From positions 1 to 6,455 of the forward strand of contig CALAGD010000010.1 in assembly GCA_937891425.1 (NCBI GenBank): a DNA stretch of 6,455 nucleotides, written 5' to 3'. A program made the translations under genes and the position numbers. This DNA comes from an uncultured Pigmentiphaga sp. (GTDB taxonomy: Bacteria > Pseudomonadota > Gammaproteobacteria > Burkholderiales > Burkholderiaceae_B). Positions 1-5,801 of the stretch are shown here, one piece after another. The notes under the pieces were generated by a model. The model ran no database searches and was not told the DNA's origin. It saw only the letters and a program-made list of their open reading frames with translations. The stretch's first letter is position 1; each line of letters opens with the position of its first letter.

Positions 1-113
1 AGGCGCACCCGGCGGTGCAGGTTCCGAATTGCCATCTGGCCCTGGCCAACGGCATCGGGGGGTCCATCGCCACCCGCCACACCGCTGCCACCGTGATCCT
101 GGAGCGCGTCTGA
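1..113 (+). CDS. Thiolase-like (acetyl-CoA acetyltransferase / lipid-transfer family) protein, C-terminal end only
   Basis: Only the last 36 codons are present, read in the frame starting at base 3 and ending at the TGA at 111-113. The peptide contains HLALANGIGGSIATRHTAA and ends in VILERV. The Gly-rich turn (NGIGG) followed by a short strand resembles the C-terminal end of thiolase-superfamily proteins of the SCP-x/non-specific lipid-transfer type, which act on acyl-CoA thioesters. The stop codon overlaps the start of the next gene (TGATG), and that gene is a DUF35 protein, the usual partner of these thiolases. This context is the strongest support for the call. Catalytic residues lie upstream of the window, so activity cannot be judged. 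The family is inferred from a short tail plus its neighbour. Confidence 0.65.
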   Translation, partial: AHPAVQVPNCHLALANGIGGSIATRHTAATVILERV

Positions 114-505
114 TGCAAAACGAGAATCTCATCCCCGCACCCGCCATCCTGCCGGACACCGCCCCTTACTGGGAGGCCGCAAATGAGGGCCGGCTCCTGC
201 TGAAGTGCTGCACCGATTGCGGCGAAGTGCACTTCTACCCGCGCGACATCTGTCCGCACTGCCTCAGCAGCCGCACCGAGTGGTTCGAAGCGCAAGGTAC
301 GGGCACCATCTACTCGTTCAGCACCAACCCCCGCGCCAGGGACAATTTCATCATGGCGTACGTTACGCTGGATGAAGGGGTGACCATGATGACCAACCTG
401 GTCGATTGCGACCCGGGCACCCTGAGCGTGGGGCAGCGGGTGAAGGTCGTGTTCCGGCCCGCCTCGAACGGCCAGGCGGTGCCCATGTTCGCGCCCGTAG
501 CCTGA
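113..505 (+). CDS. Zn-ribbon domain-containing OB-fold protein (DUF35 family), thiolase partner
   Basis: This 130-residue protein has a short N-terminal helix region (Y19-W20-E21 and G26-R27-L28-L29, typical of DUF35). A four-cysteine zinc ribbon follows: C33-x2-C36 and C47-x2-C50, with YPR just before the second pair. The rest is an OB-fold-like beta domain (about 62-130: GTGTIYSFS, AYVTLDEGV, GQRVKVVFRP). In this family such proteins associate with thiolases or acyl-CoA-handling enzymes and are thought to help bind or channel the acyl-CoA; they are not known as enzymes in their own right. I chose the ATG at 113 because it overlaps the upstream TGA and has GGAG at 101-104, eight bases away; the frame remains open further upstream, but that stretch is the thiolase-like gene read out of frame. 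The overlap implies translational coupling and a 1:1 complex with the upstream protein. The substrate is unknown. Confidence 0.88.
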   Translation: MQNENLIPAPAILPDTAPYWEAANEGRLLLKCCTDCGEVHFYPRDICPHCLSSRTEWFEAQGTGTIYSFSTNPRARDNFIMAYVTLDEGVTMMTNLVDCDPGTLSVGQRVKVVFRPASNGQAVPMFAPVA

Positions 506-520
506 TCGGCCGGCATGCGC

Positions 521-549
521 TCGCCACTTCCATTCGGGCACGCCATAAT
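521..549 (+). promoter_or_regulatory. Possible sigma70-type promoter for the LysR gene
   Basis: TCGCCA (521-526, 4 of 6 to the -35 consensus) and CATAAT (544-549, 5 of 6 to the -10 consensus) are separated by exactly 17 bases. Transcription would start near 556, about 55 bases before the TTG at 611. If real, it excludes the upstream ATG codons at 515 and 548 as starts. The -35 is weak, so this is only a candidate. Confidence 0.35.
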
Positions 550-596
550 GCAGCCTGCACGCCCGGTGGATGCGCCAGGTCGTGTTCGTCGCATGT

Positions 597-613
597 GGGA
601 GGTGCCGGAATTG
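597..613 (+). promoter_or_regulatory. Strong Shine-Dalgarno that decides a TTG start
   Basis: GGGAGGTG (597-604) is close to a full anti-16S match and lies six bases before the TTG at 611. No comparable site precedes the in-frame ATGs at 515, 548 or 593. The resulting N-terminus (MNFEDMAAFV) begins where LysR-family proteins normally begin. Confidence 0.7.
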
Positions 614-1564
614 AACTTCGAAGATATGGCGGCCTTTGTGATGGTCGCGCGCCTGGGCAGTTTCTCGCGCGCGGCCGTCGAGCTGAGCATTGCGCAATCG
701 GCGCTCAGCAAACGCGTGCGGCGGCTGGAAGAGAAGGTTGGTATCCCGCTGCTTGAGCGCCGGGCGCGCGGGGTGGTGCTCACCGAGGCGGGCAAGGCCT
801 TCCTTGAGCGGGCACGCCAGATCATGGACGATGTCGCCAGCCTCGAGCGCAACCTTTCTTCGCTGGTGCTGACACCCACGGGCGAAGTGCGGGTCGCCAT
901 GACCCAGCGCATGTGTTACCTTGCCGCGCCCAGGCTCATCGAGCGCTGCAAGGCCGAGCTGCCGCTTATCGACCTCAAGATCCTGGAAGGCACGCTGACC
1001 GACGTGCAGTCGTTCATCCTGTCGGGCGAGGCCGATCTCGCCCTGTGCTATAGCCCCGAGTTCGGCCCCGAGTATCTCGTGCAGCCGATCTTTACCGAGC
1101 CGCTGTTCCTGATTGCCCCCTACGACACCAGCGCGCTGGCAGTGCAGCCGCCCGAGGCCTGCGAACTGGCAGACCTGGCTCAGCTGCCTCTCATCATGCC
1201 AGAACGTCCGAACTACGTGCGGGTGCTGATCGACCGGCTGTGTGCCGGGCACGGCATCCGGCCCAACGTCATCCATGAAACCGACGGCACCTACACCATA
1301 CGCGGCATGGTCGAGCACGGCATGGGCTACACCATCTTCACGTCGAATGCATGGTTCTCCTCGTTCGCGGCGAAACGCCTCAGGCGCGTTCCGTTCCGCT
1401 CACCGCTCGTCAGCTGGCAGATGTGCATGGTGCGTCCGCACCGTAGCATCAGCTCCGTAGCCATCAATCGCGTCAAGGCGCTCATCGAAGACCAGATCCT
1501 CGAGATGCTCGACGCCAACACCTGGCCTCATGCACGGCGGCACGCCGAGCCTGCCCTCATCTGA
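611..1564 (+). CDS. LysR-family transcriptional regulator
   Basis: With the TTG start the product has 317 residues, the usual LysR-family length. A winged helix-turn-helix occupies about residues 3-62, with the family pattern GSFSRAA (16-22), AQSALSKRVRRLEEKVG (28-44), LLERR (47-51) and LTEAG (57-61). A linker helix follows. The co-inducer binding domain runs from about residue 91 (GEVRVAM) to the C-terminus, including the typical GEADLAL strand. It would act as a DNA-binding regulator in the cytoplasm responding to a small ligand that cannot be named from sequence. It lies on the same strand, 105 bases after the DUF35 gene, so it may regulate the thiolase/DUF35 operon, or the transporter that follows. 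An ATG at 593 would add six residues; the longer 515 start would add a Pro/Arg-rich leader atypical of the family. Confidence 0.9.
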   Translation: MNFEDMAAFVMVARLGSFSRAAVELSIAQSALSKRVRRLEEKVGIPLLERRARGVVLTEAGKAFLERARQIMDDVASLERNLSSLVLTPTGEVRVAMTQRMCYLAAPRLIERCKAELPLIDLKILEGTLTDVQSFILSGEADLALCYSPEFGPEYLVQPIFTEPLFLIAPYDTSALAVQPPEACELADLAQLPLIMPERPNYVRVLIDRLCAGHGIRPNVIHETDGTYTIRGMVEHGMGYTIFTSNAWFSSFAAKRLRRVPFRSPLVSWQMCMVRPHRSISSVAINRVKALIEDQILEMLDANTWPHARRHAEPALI

Positions 1565-1575
1565 CCGGAACTTAT

Positions 1576-1604
1576 TTAACATTTTCAGGCGCGCGGCCTA
1601 GAAT
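1576..1604 (+). promoter_or_regulatory. Sigma70-type promoter for the symporter gene
   Basis: TTAACA (1576-1581) and TAGAAT (1599-1604) each match consensus at 5 of 6 positions and are separated by exactly 17 bases. The site lies in the 99-base gap after the LysR stop, within a locally AT-richer stretch. The predicted start near 1611 gives a leader of about 50 bases to the GTG at 1664, so the transporter is probably its own transcription unit. Confidence 0.6.
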
Positions 1605-1663
1605 CTTCTGTTTTTCGCCGTCGGTACTTCCCGCGGCCAGAGTCTTGCAGCGAAACAACCAAC

Positions 1664-2653
1664 GTGGCCCGCCAGCGTCCCATCTATATTCCCGACAACT
1701 ACACCCTGTTGCTGTTGGCCGTGGTCGTGCTCGCCACGCTGCTGCCCGCCCGTGGCATCGGGGCCAGTATCCTGCAGGTCATCACCAACGCAGCCATTAC
1801 CCTGCTGTTCTTCCTGCATGGCATGCGGCTGTCGCGCGAAGCCATCGTTGCGGGCCTGGTGCACTGGCGCCTGCACCTCATCATCTTCTCGTGCACCTTC
1901 GTGCTGTTCCCGGTGCTGGGCGTTGCGTTCGAGCCTGCTTATCTGGCCTTCGTGCCGCAGCAGCTGTACCAGGGCATTCTTTACCTCTGTTTCCTGCCGT
2001 CCACGGTGCAATCGGCCATTGCGCTCACCAGTATCGCCAGGGGAAACATATCGGCGGCCGTATGCGCTGCATCCAGTTCCACCATCGTGGGGGTGTTTCT
2101 CACGCCTTTCCTGGTGGAGGCCTGGGTCGCGCCTGCCGAGGGCGATCTCGCCATCTGGGAATCCATCGCGCGCATCATGCTGCAGCTGGTGGTGCCTTTC
2201 CTGGTGGGCCATCTGCTGCGACCCATCCTGCTGAAGTGGATGGCGCGTACCGGGCCGCTGGTCATGCTGGTCGACCGTGGCTCCATCCTGCTGGTGGTCT
2301 ACACGGCATTCAGCGCCGCGGTGCTGCAGGGTATCTGGCAGCAGGTGTCGGCAGGGGCGGTGGTCGCGCTCATGGCCATCAGCCTGGTGCTGCTGGCGCT
2401 ATCGCTGGGGTACACCTGGTTCGTCGCGCGCTCGCTCGGGCTCAATCGGGCCGACCAGATCACCACCATGATGGCCGGCTCGCAGAAAAGCCTCGCCAGC
2501 GGGCTGCCCATGGCACAGGTGCTGTTCCCCAACCCGATGGTCGGCATCATGGTGCTGCCCCTCATGGTGTATCACCAGATCCAGCTCATGGCCTGCGCCG
2601 TACTCGCGCAGCGCTGGGGCGAGAAGTCCGCGGCCAGCGCGACACAGAACTGA
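1664..2653 (+). CDS. yfeH: Bile acid:sodium symporter family protein, YfeH / SLC10A7-like
   Basis: This 329-residue integral inner-membrane protein has about ten hydrophobic segments across its length (for example 13-28, 69-88, 103-122, 130-152, 172-190, 207-225, 230-250, 290-315). Recognisable conserved stretches are LLFFLHGMRLSREAI (47-61), HWRLHL (67-72), FLPSTVQSAIA (110-120), ILLVVYTAFSAAV (208-220), GSQKSLASGLPMA (272-284) and MVLPLMVYHQIQLM (296-309). These match my memory of E. coli YfeH and the SLC10A7-like branch of the BASS superfamily, hence the symbol by similarity. Its substrate is not established; bile acid in the family name should not be taken literally. The GTG start has no good Shine-Dalgarno, but the next in-frame ATG (residue 54) would remove the first membrane segment. 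It has its own promoter and no obvious functional link to tpiA downstream. Confidence 0.9.
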   Translation: MARQRPIYIPDNYTLLLLAVVVLATLLPARGIGASILQVITNAAITLLFFLHGMRLSREAIVAGLVHWRLHLIIFSCTFVLFPVLGVAFEPAYLAFVPQQLYQGILYLCFLPSTVQSAIALTSIARGNISAAVCAASSSTIVGVFLTPFLVEAWVAPAEGDLAIWESIARIMLQLVVPFLVGHLLRPILLKWMARTGPLVMLVDRGSILLVVYTAFSAAVLQGIWQQVSAGAVVALMAISLVLLALSLGYTWFVARSLGLNRADQITTMMAGSQKSLASGLPMAQVLFPNPMVGIMVLPLMVYHQIQLMACAVLAQRWGEKSAASATQN

Positions 2654-2676
2654 CGTGCGCTGCGGGCAAAACCCGG

Positions 2677-2682
2677 TACAAT
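2677..2682 (+). promoter_or_regulatory. Possible -10 element for tpiA
   Basis: TACAAT matches the -10 consensus at 5 of 6 positions and sits 60 bases before the tpiA ATG. No convincing -35 lies 16-18 bases upstream; TGACG at 2651-2655 is too far. The gap after the symporter gene is only 89 bases, so read-through transcription is an alternative. Confidence 0.35.
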
Positions 2683-2742
2683 CAAGAGTTTTTCCGACCT
2701 TCCGAATTTTGCGCCCGTGTGGCGTGCTTCCGGTTCTAGACA

Positions 2743-3528
2743 ATGTCTGAAAATTCAGCCGCTTCCAATGCGCGCCGTAAGCTGGTGCTCGGCAACTGGA
2801 AAATGAACGCCTCGCTTGCGGCGAACCTGACCTTGCTCGAAGGGCTCAAGAAGAACATCGCAGACTTGCAAGACGTCGCGCGCGGCGTCATCGTGCCCTT
2901 CCCGTACCTTGCTCAGACCCAGTCGGTGCTTGGCGAGACCGACATCCACTGGGGCGCCCAGGACGTCAGCGACAAGGAATCCGGCGCCTATACGGGCGAG
3001 GTCTCGGCCGCGATGTTGTCCGACTTCGCCTGCCGTTACGTGCTGGTCGGTCATTCCGAGCGGCGCGCGCGTCATGGCGAGTCCAGTGAACTGGTGGCCA
3101 GCAAGGCGTCTGCTGCGCTGAAAGCCGGCATCGTACCGGTGGTCTGCGTGGGCGAAACACTGTCCGATCGCGAGCAGGGCAGCACCCTGAGCATCATCCG
3201 GGCGCAGCTGCAGCCGGTGCTGGCGCTGGGGCCCGGGCAGGTCGGCCAGCTTGTCATTGCGTACGAACCGGTGTGGGCCATCGGTACCGGCAAGACGGCT
3301 TCGCCCGAGCAGGCACAGGAAGTGCACGCCGCCATCCGGGAAGAGCTGGCGCGCCTGGGTGTGGCCGAAGTCCCCGTGCTCTATGGCGGCAGCGTCAAGG
3401 CAGCCAACGCGGCCCAGCTGTTCGCCATGCCCGATATCGATGGCGGCCTCATCGGTGGCGCCTCGCTCGACCCGGTCGAGTTCAGCGACATCGTGCATGC
3501 CGCGCGCGAAGCCAAGAAAAACGGCTGA
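2743..3528 (+). CDS. tpiA: Triosephosphate isomerase
   Basis: The enzyme interconverts dihydroxyacetone phosphate and glyceraldehyde 3-phosphate in glycolysis and gluconeogenesis, in the cytoplasm. All diagnostic parts of the (beta/alpha)8 barrel are visible. The N-terminal GNWKMN carries substrate-binding N18 and K20. The electrophilic His is H104 in VGHSERR (102-108). The catalytic base is E175 in AYEPVWAIGTGK (173-184), which includes mobile loop 6. The phosphate-binding YGGSVKAAN is at 214-222 and GGASL at 238-242. At 261 residues it is slightly longer than the usual 250 because of about ten extra polar N-terminal residues before the first strand. The ATG at 2743 lacks a clear Shine-Dalgarno; no in-frame ATG exists between it and the essential GNWKM motif. 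secG follows 142 bases later on the same strand, a common betaproteobacterial order. Confidence 0.98.
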   Translation: MSENSAASNARRKLVLGNWKMNASLAANLTLLEGLKKNIADLQDVARGVIVPFPYLAQTQSVLGETDIHWGAQDVSDKESGAYTGEVSAAMLSDFACRYVLVGHSERRARHGESSELVASKASAALKAGIVPVVCVGETLSDREQGSTLSIIRAQLQPVLALGPGQVGQLVIAYEPVWAIGTGKTASPEQAQEVHAAIREELARLGVAEVPVLYGGSVKAANAAQLFAMPDIDGGLIGGASLDPVEFSDIVHAAREAKKNG

Positions 3529-3670
3529 TGAAGATTACGCCGCCGCTCGCAGCAGAACGCCGTCGGGTGGCGGCAACATTCATGCACATAACATCAACAC
3601 CCATCGCGCGGACGCGTGGCTGCCAGTTGTAGCGGTTGGCTGACGGGTTCGCATTCTGGAGCAAGCAAAC

Positions 3671-4372
3671 ATGTCTTTCATACTTACCCTGGTGCTGGTC
3701 GTGCAAGTGCTGTCGGCGCTGACCATCATCGGGTTGGTCCTGCTGCAGCATGGCAAGGGCGCAGACGCGGGGGCAGCCTTCGGTGGTGGTTCGGCAGGAA
3801 GTCTGTTTGGTGCTGCAGGCGCGGCCAACTTTCTGTCGCGCACCACCAAGTGGGCGGCCATCATCTTCTTCATCTCAACGGGCGTCATGGCCTACCTGTA
3901 CGGCAAGACCGCCAATGTGGCTGCCCCGGTGGGAGTCATGGAGAACTACGAGCCGGCAGATCCGTCCATTCCGCAGGTTCCGGGCGTCGTGAATGGCGAT
4001 CCTGCCGTGCCGGCGCTTCCCGCCGATAGCGCTCCAGCCGGGCAGGCAACCGGCGCAGCGACGCCTGCCAGCCAGCCTCCCGCAGACACTTCTGCGCCCG
4101 CTGCCAGCGAGCCCGCGCCGGCGGCGCACGAAGCCACCGATGCCACTACCGACGAGACCAAGCCCGCTGAGGCGGCCTCTGAGGGCGGGCATGCAGGCGC
4201 CGAACCTGCCGCAAACGAAAGCAACGATGCCACCAGCACCGCCGACGACGCCAAGGCAGAGCAGCCTGAGACACCGCGAGAAGGTGCCCGGCCGGCGGAA
4301 GCGCCCGAAGCAGCGGCTACCGGCAGTGCCGACGGCACCGGCGAGGCAGGCAAGGCTGGCGAGTCCAACTAA
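3671..4372 (+). CDS. secG: Preprotein translocase subunit SecG with long low-complexity C-terminal tail
   Basis: SecG is the small accessory subunit of the SecYEG inner-membrane channel and stimulates SecA-driven export. Residues 1-80 are a normal SecG: a first membrane helix (about 3-25), the cytoplasmic loop LLQHGKGADAGAAFGGGSAG with Gly-rich SLFGAAGAANFL (about 24-55), TTKWA, and a second helix (about 60-78). From about residue 90 to 233 the protein is an Ala/Pro/Glu/Asp/Thr-rich, apparently disordered, acidic tail without hydrophobic segments. E. coli SecG is 110 residues, so this one is about twice as long. By the known topology (both ends periplasmic) the tail would lie in the periplasm. 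The ATG has GGAG (3658-3661) nine bases upstream. The 142-base gap after tpiA shows no convincing promoter or terminator, so co-transcription with tpiA is plausible. Confidence 0.95.
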   Translation: MSFILTLVLVVQVLSALTIIGLVLLQHGKGADAGAAFGGGSAGSLFGAAGAANFLSRTTKWAAIIFFISTGVMAYLYGKTANVAAPVGVMENYEPADPSIPQVPGVVNGDPAVPALPADSAPAGQATGAATPASQPPADTSAPAASEPAPAAHEATDATTDETKPAEAASEGGHAGAEPAANESNDATSTADDAKAEQPETPREGARPAEAPEAAATGSADGTGEAGKAGESN

Positions 4373-4426
4373 GCGGTTGACGTGGCGTTCCAGTGCTCGC
4401 CGTGGGGGGCGGGGCACCACTTCACC

Positions 4427-4451
4427 GCACCGCGGCCTGCATTTGCGGTGC
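4427..4451. repeat. Inverted repeat (hairpin) after secG
   Basis: GCACCGC (4427-4433) and GCGGTGC (4445-4451) are perfect complements with an 11-base loop. It lies 55 bases after the secG stop. No T-run follows, so it is not a standard rho-independent terminator; it could stabilise the secG mRNA 3' end or be coincidental in GC-rich DNA. Confidence 0.4.
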
Positions 4452-4460
4452 ATCGTAGCA

Positions 4461-4489
4461 CTAGCATTTTCGCGAAAACGTGCTATAAT
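4461..4489 (+). promoter_or_regulatory. Extended -10 promoter for tRNA-Leu
   Basis: TGCTATAAT (4481-4489) is a perfect extended -10 (TGn plus TATAAT). A weak -35, CTAGCA (4461-4466, 3 of 6), lies 17 bases upstream. Transcription would start near 4496, giving a leader of about 18 bases before the mature tRNA. The spacer carries a perfect palindrome, annotated separately. Confidence 0.75.
4467..4478. repeat. Perfect 12-bp palindrome within the tRNA promoter spacer
   Basis: TTTTCGCGAAAA is exactly self-complementary and sits between the -35 and -10 elements of the tRNA-Leu promoter. It is flanked by AGCA on the left and, two bases off, TGCT on the right, so the wider dyad is nearly symmetrical. 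It could be a protein-binding site, but no regulator can be named. Confidence 0.5.
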
Positions 4490-4513
4490 TTTGTTCTTCA
4501 CCGAACACACGAA

Positions 4514-4598
4514 GCCGTCGTGGTGGAATTGGTAGACACGCTATCTTGAGGGGGTAGTGGCGAAAGCTGTGCGAGTTCGAGTCTCGCCGACGGCACCA
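4514..4598 (+). tRNA. tRNA-Leu (anticodon GAG)
   Basis: This is a complete class II tRNA of 85 bases with the CCA end encoded (4596-4598). The acceptor stem GCCGTCG (4514-4520) pairs with CGACGGC (4588-4594). The D-arm contains GGAATTGGTAGA. The anticodon stem CTATC/GGTAG (4541-4545/4553-4557, one T-G wobble) encloses the loop TTGAGGG with GAG at 4548-4550, reading CUC and CUU codons. A long variable arm (4558-4570) carries a GAAA tetraloop. The T-arm GCGAG/CTCGC (4571-4575/4583-4587) encloses TTCGAGT. The sequence closely resembles my memory of E. coli tRNA-Leu(GAG). It has its own promoter and terminator, so it is a single-gene unit. Confidence 0.97.
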
Positions 4599-4640
4599 GA
4601 ATTCCTTACCGTGGCCTGATCGGCCAGCAACGGAAACATG

Positions 4641-4677
4641 AACCCGCACCGGTTACCGATGCGGGTTTTTTGTTTTG
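4641..4677 (+). terminator. Rho-independent terminator after tRNA-Leu
   Basis: AACCCGCA (4641-4648) pairs perfectly with TGCGGGTT (4660-4667) around an 11-base loop that has its own short CGG/CCG-type pairing. A run of six T (4666-4671) and then GTTTTG follow. It lies 43 bases past the tRNA CCA. On the opposite strand the stem is not followed by a T-run, so it would terminate the plus-strand transcript much better than the converging lysR. Confidence 0.9.
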
Positions 4678-4739
4678 TGGCTCCGTACTGCCAGGGCCGC
4701 CAGTAAACAGCCCTGACAAGGGTCTCCGGCCGTTCGCCG

Positions 4740-5732
4740 CTATTTCGTGCGCATGCGGGCTGACTGACCCAACGGGTGATCCTCGGCCTGCTCAAGCGAG
4801 TCGTATGCGCGCTCCGATTCCGCGCGAATTTCATCGACCAGCGCGCGGCTAGCCGCCGACATGACCGCATCCCGGCGGTAGATCAGGCCGATGGTGTGCA
4901 TTTGCCACAGAGCCTTGACATCTTTCTGGCTGCCCAGAACCAGTTCCACCAGCCTACCTTCGTTCAGCTCGAAGCGCACCGCATCATGGCGGGTAATGCC
5001 GATACAGTCGCTGTCGGTAAACATGGTTTTCACGAACAGGGGAGAGTCGCTACGCACGACGCTCTTGCGCATCGGCACCTGGTGCTCGTACAGCAGCTGG
5101 CGCAAGCGTTCTACCGTGGAACCTGCCTCGGACAGTACCACCCACGGATAATCGGCCAGGGGTGCAGGGTGGCTCAGCGACTTCTGCAAGATCGGGTGCC
5201 CCGCGCGCACCACGATCACGTTGCGCTCCCGAAACAGGGGTTCCTGCACCAGGTCTTCGCTGGCGGGGCTATCGTCGATGCGCGCAATCACGAAATCGAG
5301 CGAGCCGTCGCGCAATGCCGGCAGCAGCCGGCCCAGCACCCCCATGGTGTAGTTGATGATGAGATTGCGGCCGTGGTCGATGAGATTCTGGGTAGCTTTG
5401 GGCAGTACCACGTTCTGGAAGCCGGGCCCCGGAGCGATACCAACATTTACCTCGCCCAGTGAAAGCGCGTTACGTGCGGATACTTCCGCATGCAGTTTCT
5501 TGATCTCAGCGTCGATGAGGCGGGCGCGCTGGTAAACCACGCGGCCGATGTCGGTGAGTTCGATGCCGCGCGCGCCACGGTGCATCAGTACGCCGCCGAG
5601 GCTTTCTTCAAGCAGCTGGATGCTTTTCGTGAGCGCCGGCTGGGTAATGGAAAGCCGGCTCGCAGCCTTGTTCAGGCTGCCTTCTTCCACCACGCACAGG
5701 AAGCGTCTCAGGTTCACGAGATTCATGGCCAT
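4740..5732 (-). CDS. LysR-family transcriptional regulator, divergent from the M24 gene
   Basis: The 330-residue product has the family winged helix-turn-helix at about residues 5-64: LRRFLCVVEEGSLNKAASRL (8-27), TQPALTKSIQLLEESLGG (30-47), LTDIG (59-63). A linker helix (65-90) and a co-inducer domain from about 93 (GEVNVGIAPGPG) to about 305 follow. The last 25 residues are polar and charged, making it slightly longer than average. The start at 5732 (ATG) is followed two codons later by another ATG (5726), which gives the classic MNLVNLRRF N-terminus; neither has a clear Shine-Dalgarno. It is divergent from the M24 gene across a 100-base spacer, the standard arrangement for a LysR regulator controlling its neighbour and itself. 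It converges on the tRNA terminator. The inducer is unknown. Confidence 0.93.
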   Translation of the reverse strand: MAMNLVNLRRFLCVVEEGSLNKAASRLSITQPALTKSIQLLEESLGGVLMHRGARGIELTDIGRVVYQRARLIDAEIKKLHAEVSARNALSLGEVNVGIAPGPGFQNVVLPKATQNLIDHGRNLIINYTMGVLGRLLPALRDGSLDFVIARIDDSPASEDLVQEPLFRERNVIVVRAGHPILQKSLSHPAPLADYPWVVLSEAGSTVERLRQLLYEHQVPMRKSVVRSDSPLFVKTMFTDSDCIGITRHDAVRFELNEGRLVELVLGSQKDVKALWQMHTIGLIYRRDAVMSAASRALVDEIRAESERAYDSLEQAEDHPLGQSARMRTK

Positions 5733-5736
5733 GGTT

Positions 5737-5759
5737 ATAAAGTGTCTTGATACCTTTAT
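5737..5759. promoter_or_regulatory. Candidate LysR-type operator, 6-bp dyad with 11-bp spacer
   Basis: ATAAAG (5737-5742) and CTTTAT (5754-5759) form a perfect inverted repeat spaced by 11 bases, a geometry like the T-N11-A recognition boxes of LysR regulators. Its centre (5748) is about 60 bases upstream of the predicted start of the M24 transcript, where LysR proteins usually bind, and it begins five bases before the lysR start codon, which would suit autorepression. Confidence 0.55.
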
Positions 5760-5772
5760 TCATATTAATCAA

Positions 5773-5801
5773 TTGACGCTATATCAGGCACTCCGGATAA
5801 T
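5773..5801 (+). promoter_or_regulatory. Sigma70-type promoter for the M24-family gene
   Basis: TTGACG (5773-5778) and GATAAT (5796-5801) each match consensus at 5 of 6 positions with exactly 17 bases between them. The predicted start near 5808 leaves a 25-base leader before the ATG at 5833. It lies in the AT-rich divergent spacer and overlaps the right-hand edge of a second, looser dyad (TTGAT 5747-5751, ATCAA 5768-5772). Confidence 0.65.

Noticed and set aside
29..112. Upstream extension of the DUF35 gene to base 29
   Set aside because: The added residues are His/Arg/Pro-rich and are the out-of-frame reading of the thiolase C-terminus; the ATG at 113 has its own GGAG and a TGATG overlap.
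310..912. Long minus-strand open frame opposite the DUF35/LysR junction
   Set aside because: It spans the boundary of two well-supported genes, has no recognisable domain, and its Arg/Ser-rich composition is typical of antisense reading of GC-rich coding DNA.
1598..2212. Minus-strand open frame opposite the symporter gene
   Set aside because: Its His/Gln/Arg-rich, low-complexity product mirrors the hydrophobic codons of the real membrane protein on the plus strand.
1645..2739. Plus-strand open frame longer than the symporter itself, in another frame
   Set aside because: Its product is Ala/Gly/His/Arg-rich with no membrane pattern, whereas the overlapping 1664-2653 frame carries clear YfeH-like motifs.
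2755..3498. Minus-strand open frame of 247 codons opposite tpiA
   Set aside because: tpiA is unambiguous by catalytic motifs; the antisense product has no recognisable features and results from codon bias.
3539..3574. GCCGCC / GGCGGC inverted repeat after tpiA as a terminator
   Set aside because: The stem is only six bases with a 24-base loop and no T-run; this is easily chance in GC-rich sequence.
3875..4510. Minus-strand open frame opposite the secG tail, running into the tRNA promoter
   Set aside because: It is Gly/Arg/Cys-rich with no domain, and exists only because the Ala/Pro-rich tail has few stop codons on any frame.
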